In this document: piece after piece, positions 34,549-43,550 of the stretch
How positions within the stretch are numbered: the first letter of the stretch is position 1
Layout of the letters: each line of letters begins with the position of its first letter
NCBI GenBank assembly: GCA_018650845.1
Contig: JABIFF010000024.1
Location: 113,350-177,349 of the forward strand
DNA length: 64,000 nt
DNA from: Chloroflexota bacterium
GTDB lineage: Bacteria; Chloroflexota; Dehalococcoidia; Lucifugimonadales; Lucifugimonadaceae
Reading direction: 5' to 3'
The notes under the pieces: generated by a model
Database searches by the model: none
What the model was told of the DNA's origin: nothing
Seen by the model: the letters and a program-made list of their open reading frames with translations, nothing else
Position numbers and translations under genes: made by a program

Positions 34549-35721
34549 ATGAAAATCACCGAAATCAAAGCTATTGCCAGTGCCAATCCGGATACCGATC
34601 TAAGAGGCATTCGCAGGAACTACGTCTACGTCAAAGTCACTACCGATACAGGCATTGTCGGTTGGGGCGAGTCGACATGTGGGCCACTATCGGTCGCCAA
34701 CATGGTCGAAGAAATCGGTGAAACTCTCATCGGTAAAGACCCGTTCCAAATCGAACAGCACTGGCAGGAGATGTACCACCTCTGGCACAACGTCCGAGGC
34801 GGCGTTGTTCAGATGGCAGCGATCAGCGGAATCGAAATTGCTCTATGGGACATAAAAGGCAAAGCGTTCGATGTACCCGTTTGGGAGCTTCTTGGCGGCA
34901 AAATGCGCGACAAGATTTGGACTTACGGCAGGTTCGATGGCGAGACTCCCGATGATTGTGTAGCCCACGCTCTAAGAGAAACGGCGACCGGACTCACAGC
35001 GCTCAAGGGCGATCCGTTTGGTCACACTGGAATATTCCCGTCGGCAGAATCTGAAGCCGATTCCATCGCCAAGGTTTACGCAGTACGAGAAGCCGTTGGA
35101 CCCAACGTTGAGCTTCTTATCGAATGTCACGGGCGCCTAAACCCATCGTCAGCAATTAGATTCGCCGACGCTGTAGCCGATATGCGCCCATATGTATTCG
35201 AAGAACCAGTCCCACCACAAAATGTCGACGCAATGGCGAAAGTCGCCAACTCTGTAAACGTACCGCTCTCAACAGGCGAACGTCTCTACACCAAGTGGGA
35301 TTTCAAAGACCTATTAGAAAAGCAGGTTGTTGCCTTAATTCAACCCGACATTTGTCACGTAGGCGGAATTTCTGAACTCAAGAAAATCGCAGCCATGGCC
35401 GAGGTCTACTACGTTGGTGTTCAGCCTCACAACCCTTACGGCCCAGTAAACACAATGGCAGCTATTCAGGTCGATGTCGGGATGCAAAACTTCCAGATTC
35501 AGGAAGGCGGCAACAAGCCGTGGTTCGATACGGTGGTCGAAGGCGACTTTCCGCAGCAGGTAGATGGTTACTACCAAACACCAACTGCGCCCGGAATCGG
35601 AATCAACATGGACGAAGAAGTCCTTGCTGCGAACCCACCTGTCGAGCTAAGCCCGCCGGAAGGCTACATAAAACAGGCTCGCGATCTTTGGGGATCAAAG
35701 CAAGAAACGTTCTGGGGTTAA
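34549..35721 (+). CDS. Enolase-superfamily dehydratase, galactonate dehydratase-like
   Basis: The 390-aa protein has the enolase/MR fold: an N-terminal capping domain and a barrel with metal ligands Glu192, Glu218 and Glu244, and catalytic-type His194 and His294. Their spacings (26, 26, 50) equal those of E. coli galactonate dehydratase as I recall it (Asp183, Glu209, Glu235, His185, His285), except that the first ligand is Glu. This predicts a sugar-acid dehydratase. The C-terminal TPTAPGIGINMDEEV motif is also typical. It probably acts with the upstream sulfatase. A second member is at 59956. Confidence 0.92.
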   Translation: MKITEIKAIASANPDTDLRGIRRNYVYVKVTTDTGIVGWGESTCGPLSVANMVEEIGETLIGKDPFQIEQHWQEMYHLWHNVRGGVVQMAAISGIEIALWDIKGKAFDVPVWELLGGKMRDKIWTYGRFDGETPDDCVAHALRETATGLTALKGDPFGHTGIFPSAESEADSIAKVYAVREAVGPNVELLIECHGRLNPSSAIRFADAVADMRPYVFEEPVPPQNVDAMAKVANSVNVPLSTGERLYTKWDFKDLLEKQVVALIQPDICHVGGISELKKIAAMAEVYYVGVQPHNPYGPVNTMAAIQVDVGMQNFQIQEGGNKPWFDTVVEGDFPQQVDGYYQTPTAPGIGINMDEEVLAANPPVELSPPEGYIKQARDLWGSKQETFWG

Positions 35722-35861
35722 CTAATCCTGACCTAACCAGCACTACAACAGAGGTCGATAGTACGTATTAGGCATACCACAGCGCGATATTCGTGCTAAA
35801 CAGGGGCGTGGAAAATGGGTAGTGGGGCTGGGAGGAGGAAATTACGAGCGAAATACGTGAA

Positions 35862-36752
35862 ATGCAGCGAGATTTAATAACTCATAATCGAGTAGCCAGA
35901 CTTGCAGCCGATTTATCTCCGGCCGCATTCGTTTGCTTCGCAACATTCGATGCTGAATCGAATGAAGTTACAGTCGCGTCGATCTCAAGCACCTCCACAC
36001 CACTCTTCTCCCAAGTCAACACATCAGCGCGCCGTTCACATTCCGGATGGGTGCCAACAGTTACCGTTAGTGCCGATGCCAATCCGGTTCTTGAAACGAT
36101 ATTTCATAGCAAACGGAAGACTTCATCGAAAATAAGCGAATTCATCAATGGTGTAATCCCAACCTCGTTGATCAATTCGACATTCGCTAGATTCAATGAA
36201 AACTGGTGCTTAGGAATTCCCCTGATCGTCGAAGGAGAGGCTTACGCAGCACTATTCTTCGCCGGCGAATTTCGGTTTACAAAATCACAAGAAGAACAGT
36301 GCCAGTCGTTCGTAGACAAGTGCGTCGCCTCCGTCACTAGTTTGCTCGATGAAAGACGGCTTACCGAGAAAATTGAAGAACTTACTGAGCAACGCAGGCA
36401 GATTCAGATGAATGACCCTCTCGGGCTTACACAGCGACGAGATGCAACATCAAAAACTCCACGATCTTTCGGCGATATTCGTCTCTCACTAGAAACCCAA
36501 ACTGCAACGCGCGGCGAAAGAGAACTCAATCTCACACGCCGAGAGTTCGATCTTCTCGACACTTTCTTGCAAAGCCCTGGAACCGCACTATCGCGAATTC
36601 AGATCATTTCTCGAGTTTGGGTTGAACGAAACGGTATTAGCTCGAACGTGTTGAACGTCACCGTCAAAAACTTGCGAGAAAAGCTTGAGTCGGCTGGCGA
36701 ACCTCGGGTCATTCACTCCCTTCGAGCCTACGGTTACGTGCTGAAGGCTTAA
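35862..36752 (+). CDS. GAF-like sensor with C-terminal OmpR-type winged-helix DNA-binding domain
   Basis: The 296-aa protein has an N-terminal GAF/PocR-like domain (about 10-165: FVCFATFDAES, LGIPLIVEGEAYAALFFAGE), a helical linker (about 170-195), then a Trans_reg_C winged helix (about 205-296: LNLTRREFDLLDTFLQSPGTALSRIQI and VTVKNLREKLE, HSLRAYGYVLKA). It lacks the phospho-acceptor receiver domain of OmpR proteins, so it is probably a one-component regulator. The ATG at 35862 is 23 nt after a strong AGGAGG (35833-35838). In-frame ATT (35841) and ACG (35844) fit the ribosome site better. Function and target genes are unknown. Confidence 0.82.
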   Translation: MQRDLITHNRVARLAADLSPAAFVCFATFDAESNEVTVASISSTSTPLFSQVNTSARRSHSGWVPTVTVSADANPVLETIFHSKRKTSSKISEFINGVIPTSLINSTFARFNENWCLGIPLIVEGEAYAALFFAGEFRFTKSQEEQCQSFVDKCVASVTSLLDERRLTEKIEELTEQRRQIQMNDPLGLTQRRDATSKTPRSFGDIRLSLETQTATRGERELNLTRREFDLLDTFLQSPGTALSRIQIISRVWVERNGISSNVLNVTVKNLREKLESAGEPRVIHSLRAYGYVLKA

Positions 36753-36835
36753 ATTGCTCGCAACAGCAGCACAGCGGCGAATTTCATCACGTTCACCGGA
36801 TTTCGCAAACCGCATTCCGTGGTTACAGTAATTCA

Positions 36836-37468
36836 ATGTCGATTTCACAACACCGAACAAACCTATTCATAACTGCACTCCTGCTACTAGCGATTGCAGC
36901 CGTAGCGTGCTCAAGCGCAGACGACAACGATTCTGATTCATCCGATTCAGGAAGAGCCGTTGGTAATTACGAAACCTGCGAAGGCTTCATTACTGCTGAC
37001 CACGTAGAAACGGAATCTGGAACTTCAGGACTTGTCGACCGAGTGCGAGTACTCGACGTAGCGTCGATTCCCGGGTTGGCAGAAAGCGGCGCCAACTCCA
37101 ACTGCCTTATCGAAGTGTTCCGAACCATCGACGGCAGCGATAATCCTGCCCCTGGCGATTCGATCACACTCTCGCTTGTGCAATTTGAAACTACCGAGCT
37201 TGCGGCCAGTCTCTACAACTCCACGCTAGCAGCAGCCATCCTCACAGCCGAACAAGTGGGCGACCTAGCTGAAATACAGCAAGGCGTTGTTGGCACCGAT
37301 TCATATTTGATGGACATCAAAGCAGGTGGAATCGGAGCGATCGTTGTTTACACACTCGATTCGGCATTTATCTCAATGAGCTCAACCGCCAATGGCGATG
37401 GCGAAGCACTTCTCGACGGTCAAAAGATAATTAATGTTGCACAAGGCGTACAATCTCGGCTGCCTTAA
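36836..37468 (+). CDS. Putative secreted lipoprotein, 210 aa
   Basis: I do not recognise a family. The N-terminus has a signal peptide ending AVAC (lipobox Cys at about residue 24), followed by a Ser/Asp-rich linker (DDNDSDSSDSG) and a globular domain with YETCEGFITADHVE at its start and paired cysteines. The domain has repeated beta-like segments, and its C-terminal part is Val/Ala-rich. It is probably an exported substrate-binding or surface protein. It follows the GAF regulator by 83 bp on the same strand. Confidence 0.65.
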   Translation: MSISQHRTNLFITALLLLAIAAVACSSADDNDSDSSDSGRAVGNYETCEGFITADHVETESGTSGLVDRVRVLDVASIPGLAESGANSNCLIEVFRTIDGSDNPAPGDSITLSLVQFETTELAASLYNSTLAAAILTAEQVGDLAEIQQGVVGTDSYLMDIKAGGIGAIVVYTLDSAFISMSSTANGDGEALLDGQKIINVAQGVQSRLP

Positions 37469-37516
37469 GTTAAAAAACGGTGAAAACGCCGTATAGCCAG
37501 CCTGAGATATTGACCG

Positions 37517-38710
37517 ATGCAACTGTTCGACTACAGCCGTGCGACTCACATTATGAAGTCAGCCGGCATCGACATAATTCTTGCCAGCTCGCGCCACGGA
37601 GTCGAATACCTTTCCGACTACTGGCACCCAGTTAGCGACCAGTTCTACGTACTGTGGGACACCGAAGCTACGCACATGACCCTAGTCGGCCTCCCTGCAG
37701 ACGAAAGTCGCGAAGCGTTCATAGTCGCTGGCGCATCGGAATCCACAACAATCGGGATCATGGATCCGTGGATCAAAGACCGACGATTCTGGGGCCCCGG
37801 CTACTACATCCAAACCTGGGACAATCCGCTCGACCCGAATCCACCTTCAGGCGATGCGATGGAAGTCGCCGCGAATGCCTTGAAAGAAAAAGGACTCGAA
37901 CGCGGTACCATCGCAATCGAAAAGCGATACTTGGGTTCCAAATATTCAGAGCGGCTTCAAGAACTTCTGCCCAACGCCACATTTGTCGACGCTGAAGACG
38001 CGATTTGGCAGCTACGAATGATCAAGTGCGACGAAGAAATTCGTCGTTTCAGGATCGCTTGCGAACTTGGCAGCAAGATATGGCTCGACACCGTTCACGA
38101 AGCGGAAGAAGGTATGACGCAGTCAGAGCTTCAATCCGTGTACAAACGCCTGTGTGTCGAAAATGGAGCTGACTACGAACGGGCCTACATGATCTTCGGC
38201 CCTGCCGGACTTGATCTATCGAACGGCTCACCGGCATCGGGAGATATCGAACTCAAAAAAGGCATGTTCATTCGTATCGATGGGCAAGCCAAGTACAAGG
38301 GCTACATCTGCAACCTGTCTCGGATCGTCGGCTTCGGTGAAGTAAGCGATTCTCTCGCAAAGGCACACGCCGTAGAAAAATGGCTGGTCGAACGCATGAT
38401 GGAAGAGATGAAGCCCGGAATAAAGTGTTCCGATCTTCGCCAGATAGAACTCGATCTGTACGACGATATTGGCTACCCGCCGGTAATCCCCTACACAGGT
38501 CACGGCGTGGGCAGGGTTGTGCACGAGCCGCCATACATCGCACTCAACGATCACACAGTTCTTAAGCCAAATATGGTCGAAACACTCGAACCAACTATCT
38601 GCCACTCAGAAGGTGGCGATATGTTCATATCGATTGAAGACCAGTTCCTCATCACAAACGACGGCATCGACTGGCTAACCGAACCTGCACCAATGGACTT
38701 GTACGTTTAG
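37517..38710 (+). CDS. M24-family (Xaa-Pro dipeptidase/creatinase-like) protein with altered metal site
   Basis: The 397-aa protein has a creatinase-N domain and a pita-bread M24 domain. Aligned to methionine aminopeptidase ligands (D97, D108, H171, E204, E235), it keeps Asp255, His329 (GHGVG), Glu358 and Glu374, but the second Asp is Asn266 (ICNLSR). The spacing 255-266 equals 97-108, so the substitution is credible. This may abolish or alter dinuclear metal binding, as in creatinase, which is metal-free. A peptidase, a creatinase-like amidinohydrolase or another C-N hydrolase are all possible. It ends at a terminator. Confidence 0.85.
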   Translation: MQLFDYSRATHIMKSAGIDIILASSRHGVEYLSDYWHPVSDQFYVLWDTEATHMTLVGLPADESREAFIVAGASESTTIGIMDPWIKDRRFWGPGYYIQTWDNPLDPNPPSGDAMEVAANALKEKGLERGTIAIEKRYLGSKYSERLQELLPNATFVDAEDAIWQLRMIKCDEEIRRFRIACELGSKIWLDTVHEAEEGMTQSELQSVYKRLCVENGADYERAYMIFGPAGLDLSNGSPASGDIELKKGMFIRIDGQAKYKGYICNLSRIVGFGEVSDSLAKAHAVEKWLVERMMEEMKPGIKCSDLRQIELDLYDDIGYPPVIPYTGHGVGRVVHEPPYIALNDHTVLKPNMVETLEPTICHSEGGDMFISIEDQFLITNDGIDWLTEPAPMDLYV

Positions 38711-38738
38711 GTTCTTAGCCACGCGCTAGAACGATAAG

Positions 38739-38775
38739 AAAAGGGGCGGAACCGTATTGGTCCCGCCCCTTTTTT
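38739..38775 (+). terminator. Intrinsic terminator after the M24 gene
   Basis: A GC-rich stem (AAGGGGCGGAACC / GGTCCCGCCCCTT, one mismatch) is followed by a T run. It lies between convergent genes and could act for both. Confidence 0.85.
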
Positions 38776-38799
38776 ACTTTTCGTCATTTACGTGAATGA

Positions 38800-40509
38800 C
38801 TAGTCGTTTCCACGTCGTGGCATTCGAACTACATTCCTACGCTTTATAAGCACGAACAGAACTGCCAGGGCTATCAGCCATGCGGGGCTAAGAATTGCTA
38901 GCCAGAGTCCTGCCTTAGCAACGAATACTCCTGCCGATTGCAACGTTCGAACTGCGTCACGAGTCGTGTCCCCAGCATCGAGCTCAGCAGCGGCAACACC
39001 AATCGTTTCTCGCACGAATACATAAAATTCACCCTTGGCTTCCACCTCACCAACATCCGTCTGGCCAGTAACGGTCAGTACAACGACGTACGGGTTGGGT
39101 CGGAAATTGCGGTAAACGTGAGTCGTGTCGACCTGCCCACCCTGTTCGTCTGAACCGATAGATCCCTCAAAAGGTGCCGAACCATCGCCAAAGTTCCAAG
39201 AGTAGGCAATGTCGGAAACGCCCTCAGGTCGAGTAAACGAAGCGTCGAACTCAATCTTGCTGCCCGATTCAACCGTCTGATTTTCGCCAGCAAATACCTC
39301 TATAACTGGCAATCGACTAACAGTCGTAACCAGAGTGTCTTCACCCTCGCCAATTCCAGCGTCGCCAGAAGCGGTTAGCTCCACTGTGACGATGAACGGA
39401 GAATCTTCGTCTCGGTTGAAGTAGTGAATAACAGGCGAAGAAATAACTTCGTCACCGTTACCCGTCGGAGCCACTCTGTCGGTCGACTCTTCTCTGCTTC
39501 CATCACCGAAATTCCACCTAATGGAGAACGATTCCATACCTTCAGGCGGGGTGAACTTTGCACGGTATGTAACCGGATGCCCAACAGCGGCTGCAATGTC
39601 TTCACCACCATCTATCACCAGTTCAACAGGAACCGACTCAAGGGTTACCGAGATGAACGAGAACGCTGAACTTTGCGAGAGGAAATTCAACCGTGCTTCC
39701 AGCGATTCTAGATCGCTCTGCACCTTAGTTATTTCCTTCTGAATCGTAATTGCATCTTCTACTGAGAATGCACGGTCGAAGAGAACCCGCAGAGCTTCAA
39801 GAGTGTCTTCAAGCGTCTGCGCCCTAGCAGTGACATCAGTGAATTCTTCTGTGAAATCTTCACTTCGAGTTGAAACCGACTTCACCTTCACAGCAAGTTC
39901 GGAAAACTGTTCAACAACGTCGTCAAATCGATCTGCAGGTACTCGAACCGAGATGGTTCCCGAATAGTTTCGTGGCTGAACCGAAGTAACAATCCAACCA
40001 CCAGCAGCGTTTGTGATGTTGGCGATATCGTCGAGCGAGTCGGTGACGCTATTTACCGTCACATTGAGATCGGCGGTGCGAATGATCACTCGACCATCTG
40101 TAGCCGAAGCAATCTCGTTTTCGATAGAGGCGGAACCGCTGCTGCCTGATGTCTCGATCAGAATATCGTTTGAACTTTCATCGTAAGCACCATATGAACT
40201 ACTTCGGGCTGGAGAAGGCGTTGCGGCCGGACGTGCACTCTGGGTAGTAACGGTGTCGCCTTTCACAGTCACAACCGCTGTGGCCCATGCACTGCTCCCG
40301 CCAGAATCTTCGGCTGCCTCATTGTCGTCATACCCATCCCACTTCGCAGCTGGTTCGCCTGGAGCACCAGCTGCACCCGGGTTGCCCGGTGCTCCAGAGG
40401 CTTCAGTACTAAGGAAGCGCGACTCTCCAGAAGCACACGCACCAGCTAGCGCCAGCACAAATATCGCAACAATTGCGAAAACATATTTGAAATTAAATCG
40501 AACGTTCAT
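38800..40509 (-). CDS. Lipoprotein with DUF4349 and PKD-type domains
   Basis: The 569-aa form begins MNVRFNFKYVFAIVAIFVLALAGAC, a lipoprotein signal with Cys at about residue 25, and follows GAGGGAC; the upstream frame to 40578 is rejected. Then come a Gly/Pro/Ala spacer, a DUF4349 domain (RTADLNVTVNSVTDSLDDIANI, coiled TARAQTLEDTLEALRVLFDRA, SQSSAFSFISVTLES; about 135-320) and two PKD-like repeats with WNFGDGS motifs (about 320-520). A C-terminal membrane helix (about 530-560) with a positive tail follows. It is probably an envelope protein. DUF4349's biochemical function is unknown to me. Confidence 0.82.
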   Translation of the reverse strand: MNVRFNFKYVFAIVAIFVLALAGACASGESRFLSTEASGAPGNPGAAGAPGEPAAKWDGYDDNEAAEDSGGSSAWATAVVTVKGDTVTTQSARPAATPSPARSSSYGAYDESSNDILIETSGSSGSASIENEIASATDGRVIIRTADLNVTVNSVTDSLDDIANITNAAGGWIVTSVQPRNYSGTISVRVPADRFDDVVEQFSELAVKVKSVSTRSEDFTEEFTDVTARAQTLEDTLEALRVLFDRAFSVEDAITIQKEITKVQSDLESLEARLNFLSQSSAFSFISVTLESVPVELVIDGGEDIAAAVGHPVTYRAKFTPPEGMESFSIRWNFGDGSREESTDRVAPTGNGDEVISSPVIHYFNRDEDSPFIVTVELTASGDAGIGEGEDTLVTTVSRLPVIEVFAGENQTVESGSKIEFDASFTRPEGVSDIAYSWNFGDGSAPFEGSIGSDEQGGQVDTTHVYRNFRPNPYVVVLTVTGQTDVGEVEAKGEFYVFVRETIGVAAAELDAGDTTRDAVRTLQSAGVFVAKAGLWLAILSPAWLIALAVLFVLIKRRNVVRMPRRGND

Positions 40510-40700
40510 GACTGTCCCTCGCAGATATTCACAGCGATATATCGTTGCTGTGGTCATCCATGCCAAACAGGTCGGCACAAATTCCTAATTACCCGGCTCG
40601 TCATAAGCCTGTAGTGGTATAACGTTCTAGCCCAACGATTTGTTCCGCGCCGAGTTGGGCACACCTCGATACGCCTCGCAGGAATCAAAAAAAGGAACCC

Positions 40701-41705
40701 ATGGAATACAAGCTATTTGGCCGAACCGGTGTCTACGTAAGCCCCATTGTTTTGGGCTGCATGATGTTCGGACAGAAGACCGACCAGGAAGTCACCTGCG
40801 AGATCATCGACTTCGCACTTGGCGAGGGAATTAACTTCCTCGATACAGCCGATGTGTACGGCGGTGGAGCATCGGAAGAATTCGTTGGCGAAGCGCTACA
40901 ACGAAATGGCAAGCGCAACGAAGTATTTTTGGCGACAAAAGTAAACGGACGAATGTCGCCCGAGCCGAACGACGTCGGAACAAGTCGCCATCACATCATC
41001 CAAGGGTGCGAAGACAGTCTTAGGCGCATGAAGGTCGATCACATCGATCTCTACCAGCTGCACCGACCTAATCCGCACATTGCCATCGACGAAACTCTTC
41101 GAGCGATGGACGATCTCATTTCATCTGGAAAGATTCGCTACGCCGGAACTAGTAACTACGGTTCATGGCAGGTAGTCGAATCGCTCTGGGCGTCAGAAAA
41201 GCTAGGGCTGAATCGATTTGTAAGTGAACAGTCGCCATTCAACCTCGCCGACCGACGTGCCGAGCGTGAGCACCTACCGATGTGTCAGACGTACAGCACA
41301 GCGTTCATTCCGTGGTCGCCACTCGCGGCTGGTGGCTTAACAGGTAAGTACACACGAACTGCGCAGCAATCATCCGGAACCAGATTCGGAGACGAAACCG
41401 ATCCCGGAAAGCTAAAGCGATTCAGCGACGGCGTGATGGATATCGCCGATGGCCTAGTGCCAATTGCAGAAGCCCACAATGCAACAGTTGCCCAGATTGC
41501 ATTGGCATGGGTTGCGGCACAACCTGGAGTCACCGCGCCTATTGCAGGACCCCGAACGCTAGACCAGTTCAAAGACAATCTTGGCGCTTTGGATGTCGAG
41601 CTAACTAAAGAAGATTTCGCCACAATTGACGAGTTGGCACCTCCGGGAACCAACGTGGCTGAATACTATGAAGCGAGCTTCCAGCCGAACGATCACCGTT
41701 TCTAA
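40701..41705 (+). CDS. Aldo/keto reductase
   Basis: The 334-aa protein carries the AKR pattern: [39 protein letters not shown] (catalytic Asp/Tyr), VFLATKVNG (Lys), [13 protein letters not shown] and the C-terminal [19 protein letters not shown] segment. It reduces aldehydes or ketones, possibly sugars, with NADPH. It is followed by two epimerases (59 and 3 bp gaps) in the same direction, forming a likely three-gene operon of sugar oxidoreductases. Confidence 0.93.
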   Translation: MEYKLFGRTGVYVSPIVLGCMMFGQKTDQEVTCEIIDFALGEGINFLDTADVYGGGASEEFVGEALQRNGKRNEVFLATKVNGRMSPEPNDVGTSRHHIIQGCEDSLRRMKVDHIDLYQLHRPNPHIAIDETLRAMDDLISSGKIRYAGTSNYGSWQVVESLWASEKLGLNRFVSEQSPFNLADRRAEREHLPMCQTYSTAFIPWSPLAAGGLTGKYTRTAQQSSGTRFGDETDPGKLKRFSDGVMDIADGLVPIAEAHNATVAQIALAWVAAQPGVTAPIAGPRTLDQFKDNLGALDVELTKEDFATIDELAPPGTNVAEYYEASFQPNDHRF

Positions 41706-41763
41706 TTTCGGCAAGCTCGAACTCATCTACTCCCCTCATTCAAAAAAAGTAAAAAATCTCTAA

Positions 41764-42540
41764 ATGACCGACAAACGAAAAGTTCTAATCACTGGCGGCG
41801 CCGGACTCATCGGATCGCTTATGATCGATAATCTCGGCGACAAGTACGAATTCTCATCACTCGATCTAGTCGAAAACCCCAACGTCACTTCTACCGTTGC
41901 AAGCGTCGATGATTTCGACGCCATCGCACCGGCTTTCGAGGGCATCGACACCGTCATTCACCTGGCAGCAAACCCATCTCCAAACGGATCATGGGAATCG
42001 AACCTTCAAAACAATTTCATCGCAACCTACAACGTGTTCGAGCTTGCAAAGCGAAATGGTGTGAAGCGAGTGATTTTCGCCAGCTCAAACCACGCTGAAG
42101 GCGGTAATTATCTCGATGCACCGTGGAAGCACGTCAACGAAGGCAACTACGAACTGCTCGAGCAAGATAACTACGAACTAGTAACCGAAACGCACCGAAT
42201 CAGACCCGATGGCTACTACGGAGTCGCTAAAGCCTACGGCGAGGCGATGGGCAGCTACTACAACGACTACCACGGCCTAAATTCGTTCCACCTGCGCATC
42301 GGTTGGGTGATCAGAGACAACGATCCAACCGTTAATTCTCACGGACTCACGCTATGGCTAAGCCATCGTGATCTGGTGCAGATCATGGATCTGTGCATCA
42401 GTGCGCCCGAAACTTATCGTTACGATATTTTCAATGCAACTTCCGACAACACGTGGAAGATTTTCGATATCGCTCACGCGAAAGAAGCGCTCGGCTACAA
42501 ACCTCAGGATCGTGCAGGATCAGAACTCAGGGCGAACTAG
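41764..42540 (+). CDS. NAD-dependent epimerase/dehydratase, tandem copy 1
   Basis: The 258-aa extended SDR has TGGAGLIGSLMIDNL, VIHLAANPSPNGSWE, FASSNHAEGGNYL (catalytic Ser) and YYGVAKAYGEAMGSYY (Tyr-x-x-x-Lys). It is the first of two adjacent paralogues, separated by 3 bp. It resembles uronate dehydrogenase-like SDRs. Both copies keep full catalytic motifs, so neither is a pseudogene. The substrate is unknown; sugar acid or sugar nucleotide oxidation is plausible. Confidence 0.9.
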   Translation: MTDKRKVLITGGAGLIGSLMIDNLGDKYEFSSLDLVENPNVTSTVASVDDFDAIAPAFEGIDTVIHLAANPSPNGSWESNLQNNFIATYNVFELAKRNGVKRVIFASSNHAEGGNYLDAPWKHVNEGNYELLEQDNYELVTETHRIRPDGYYGVAKAYGEAMGSYYNDYHGLNSFHLRIGWVIRDNDPTVNSHGLTLWLSHRDLVQIMDLCISAPETYRYDIFNATSDNTWKIFDIAHAKEALGYKPQDRAGSELRAN

Positions 42541-42543
42541 ATA

Positions 42544-43341
42544 ATGGCAAACGACAAACAGAAAGTTCTAATCACTGGCGGAGCCGGATTAATCGGCTCC
42601 ATCATGATCGACAAGCTTGGCGATAAGTACGAATTCTCATCGCTCGATCTACGCGAAGCCGCTGGCATCAAGTCGACCGTCGCCAACCTCGACGATCTCG
42701 ACGCAATGTCGCCTGCATTCGAAGGAATCGACACTGTTGTTCACCTTGCTGCCGATCGTTCGCCAGCAGGTTCGTGGGAATCGATTCTTCAAAACAACTT
42801 CATCGCCACTTACAACGTCTTCGAAGCCTCGAAGCGGGCAGGCGTGAAGCGAGTTGTCTTCGCTAGCTCGAATCACGCAGAAGGCGGCTACTATCTCGAC
42901 GCTCCGTGGAAAACCGTCATGGACGGCGATTTTCACCTTCTTGAGCAAGACAACTACGAACTGGTTACCGAAGGCCACATGATCCGCCCCGATAGCTACT
43001 ACGGCGTAGCAAAGGCATACGGTGAAGCACTCGGCAGCTACTACAACGACTACCACGGCGTCATGTCGTTCCACCTACGCATCGGCTGGGTGCTCGAACA
43101 CGACGATCCAACTTTCTCTGGCTACTCGCTGTCAGTGTGGTTGAGTCATCGAGACACTGCCCAGATCATGGACCTGTGCATAAGTGCTCCCGATTCGCAC
43201 AAATACGACATATTCAACGCCACTTCCGACAATACTTGGAAAATATTCGACATCGCACACGCTAAAGAAGCTCTCGGATACAAGCCTGAAGACCGTGCAG
43301 GTTCTGAATTCACTCCTCGTGAATACACCCGCAGCGATTAG
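42544..43341 (+). CDS. NAD-dependent epimerase/dehydratase, tandem copy 2
   Basis: The 265-aa product is highly similar to the preceding copy across its whole length (for example identical NNFIATYNVFE, NATSDNTWKIFDIAHAKEA and LEQDNYELVTE segments) with YYGVAKAYGEALGSYY as the catalytic motif. The differences are clustered in the substrate-side loops (PDSYYG against PDGYYG, and the region 175-200), suggesting a changed specificity. It has C-terminal TPREYTRSD extra to copy 1. It is probably co-transcribed with copy 1. Confidence 0.9.
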   Translation: MANDKQKVLITGGAGLIGSIMIDKLGDKYEFSSLDLREAAGIKSTVANLDDLDAMSPAFEGIDTVVHLAADRSPAGSWESILQNNFIATYNVFEASKRAGVKRVVFASSNHAEGGYYLDAPWKTVMDGDFHLLEQDNYELVTEGHMIRPDSYYGVAKAYGEALGSYYNDYHGVMSFHLRIGWVLEHDDPTFSGYSLSVWLSHRDTAQIMDLCISAPDSHKYDIFNATSDNTWKIFDIAHAKEALGYKPEDRAGSEFTPREYTRSD

Positions 43342-43431
43342 CTTTACGCGCTCGTAAACATCCTGAATATCCGTTCCCCAAGGTCGTATCGACTGGGGAT
43401 TTCCATAGTTCGCCTTGCGCAAATTACGTAG

Positions 43432-43477
43432 GCGAGTTCGTAGAGATATAAGCACTCTTAGATCATTACGAACTCGC
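43432..43477. promoter_or_regulatory. 11-bp inverted repeat upstream of the globin
   Basis: GCGAGTTCGTA (43432-43442) and TACGAACTCGC (43467-43477) form a perfect 11-bp inverted pair separated by 24 bp. It lies 74 bp before the globin ATG and may be a regulator binding region or an RNA hairpin. Confidence 0.45.
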
Positions 43478-43550
43478 TATTCGCGCCAAAAAGCGTTTTT
43501 AGGCACAAATATCCACTTGGCGAGTTGATCGCAACAAGGATTTACGAATC

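Noticed and set aside
37469..37516. Short ACGG/CCGT hairpin after the 210-aa lipoprotein
   Set aside because: Only four base pairs and no T run; too weak for a terminator.
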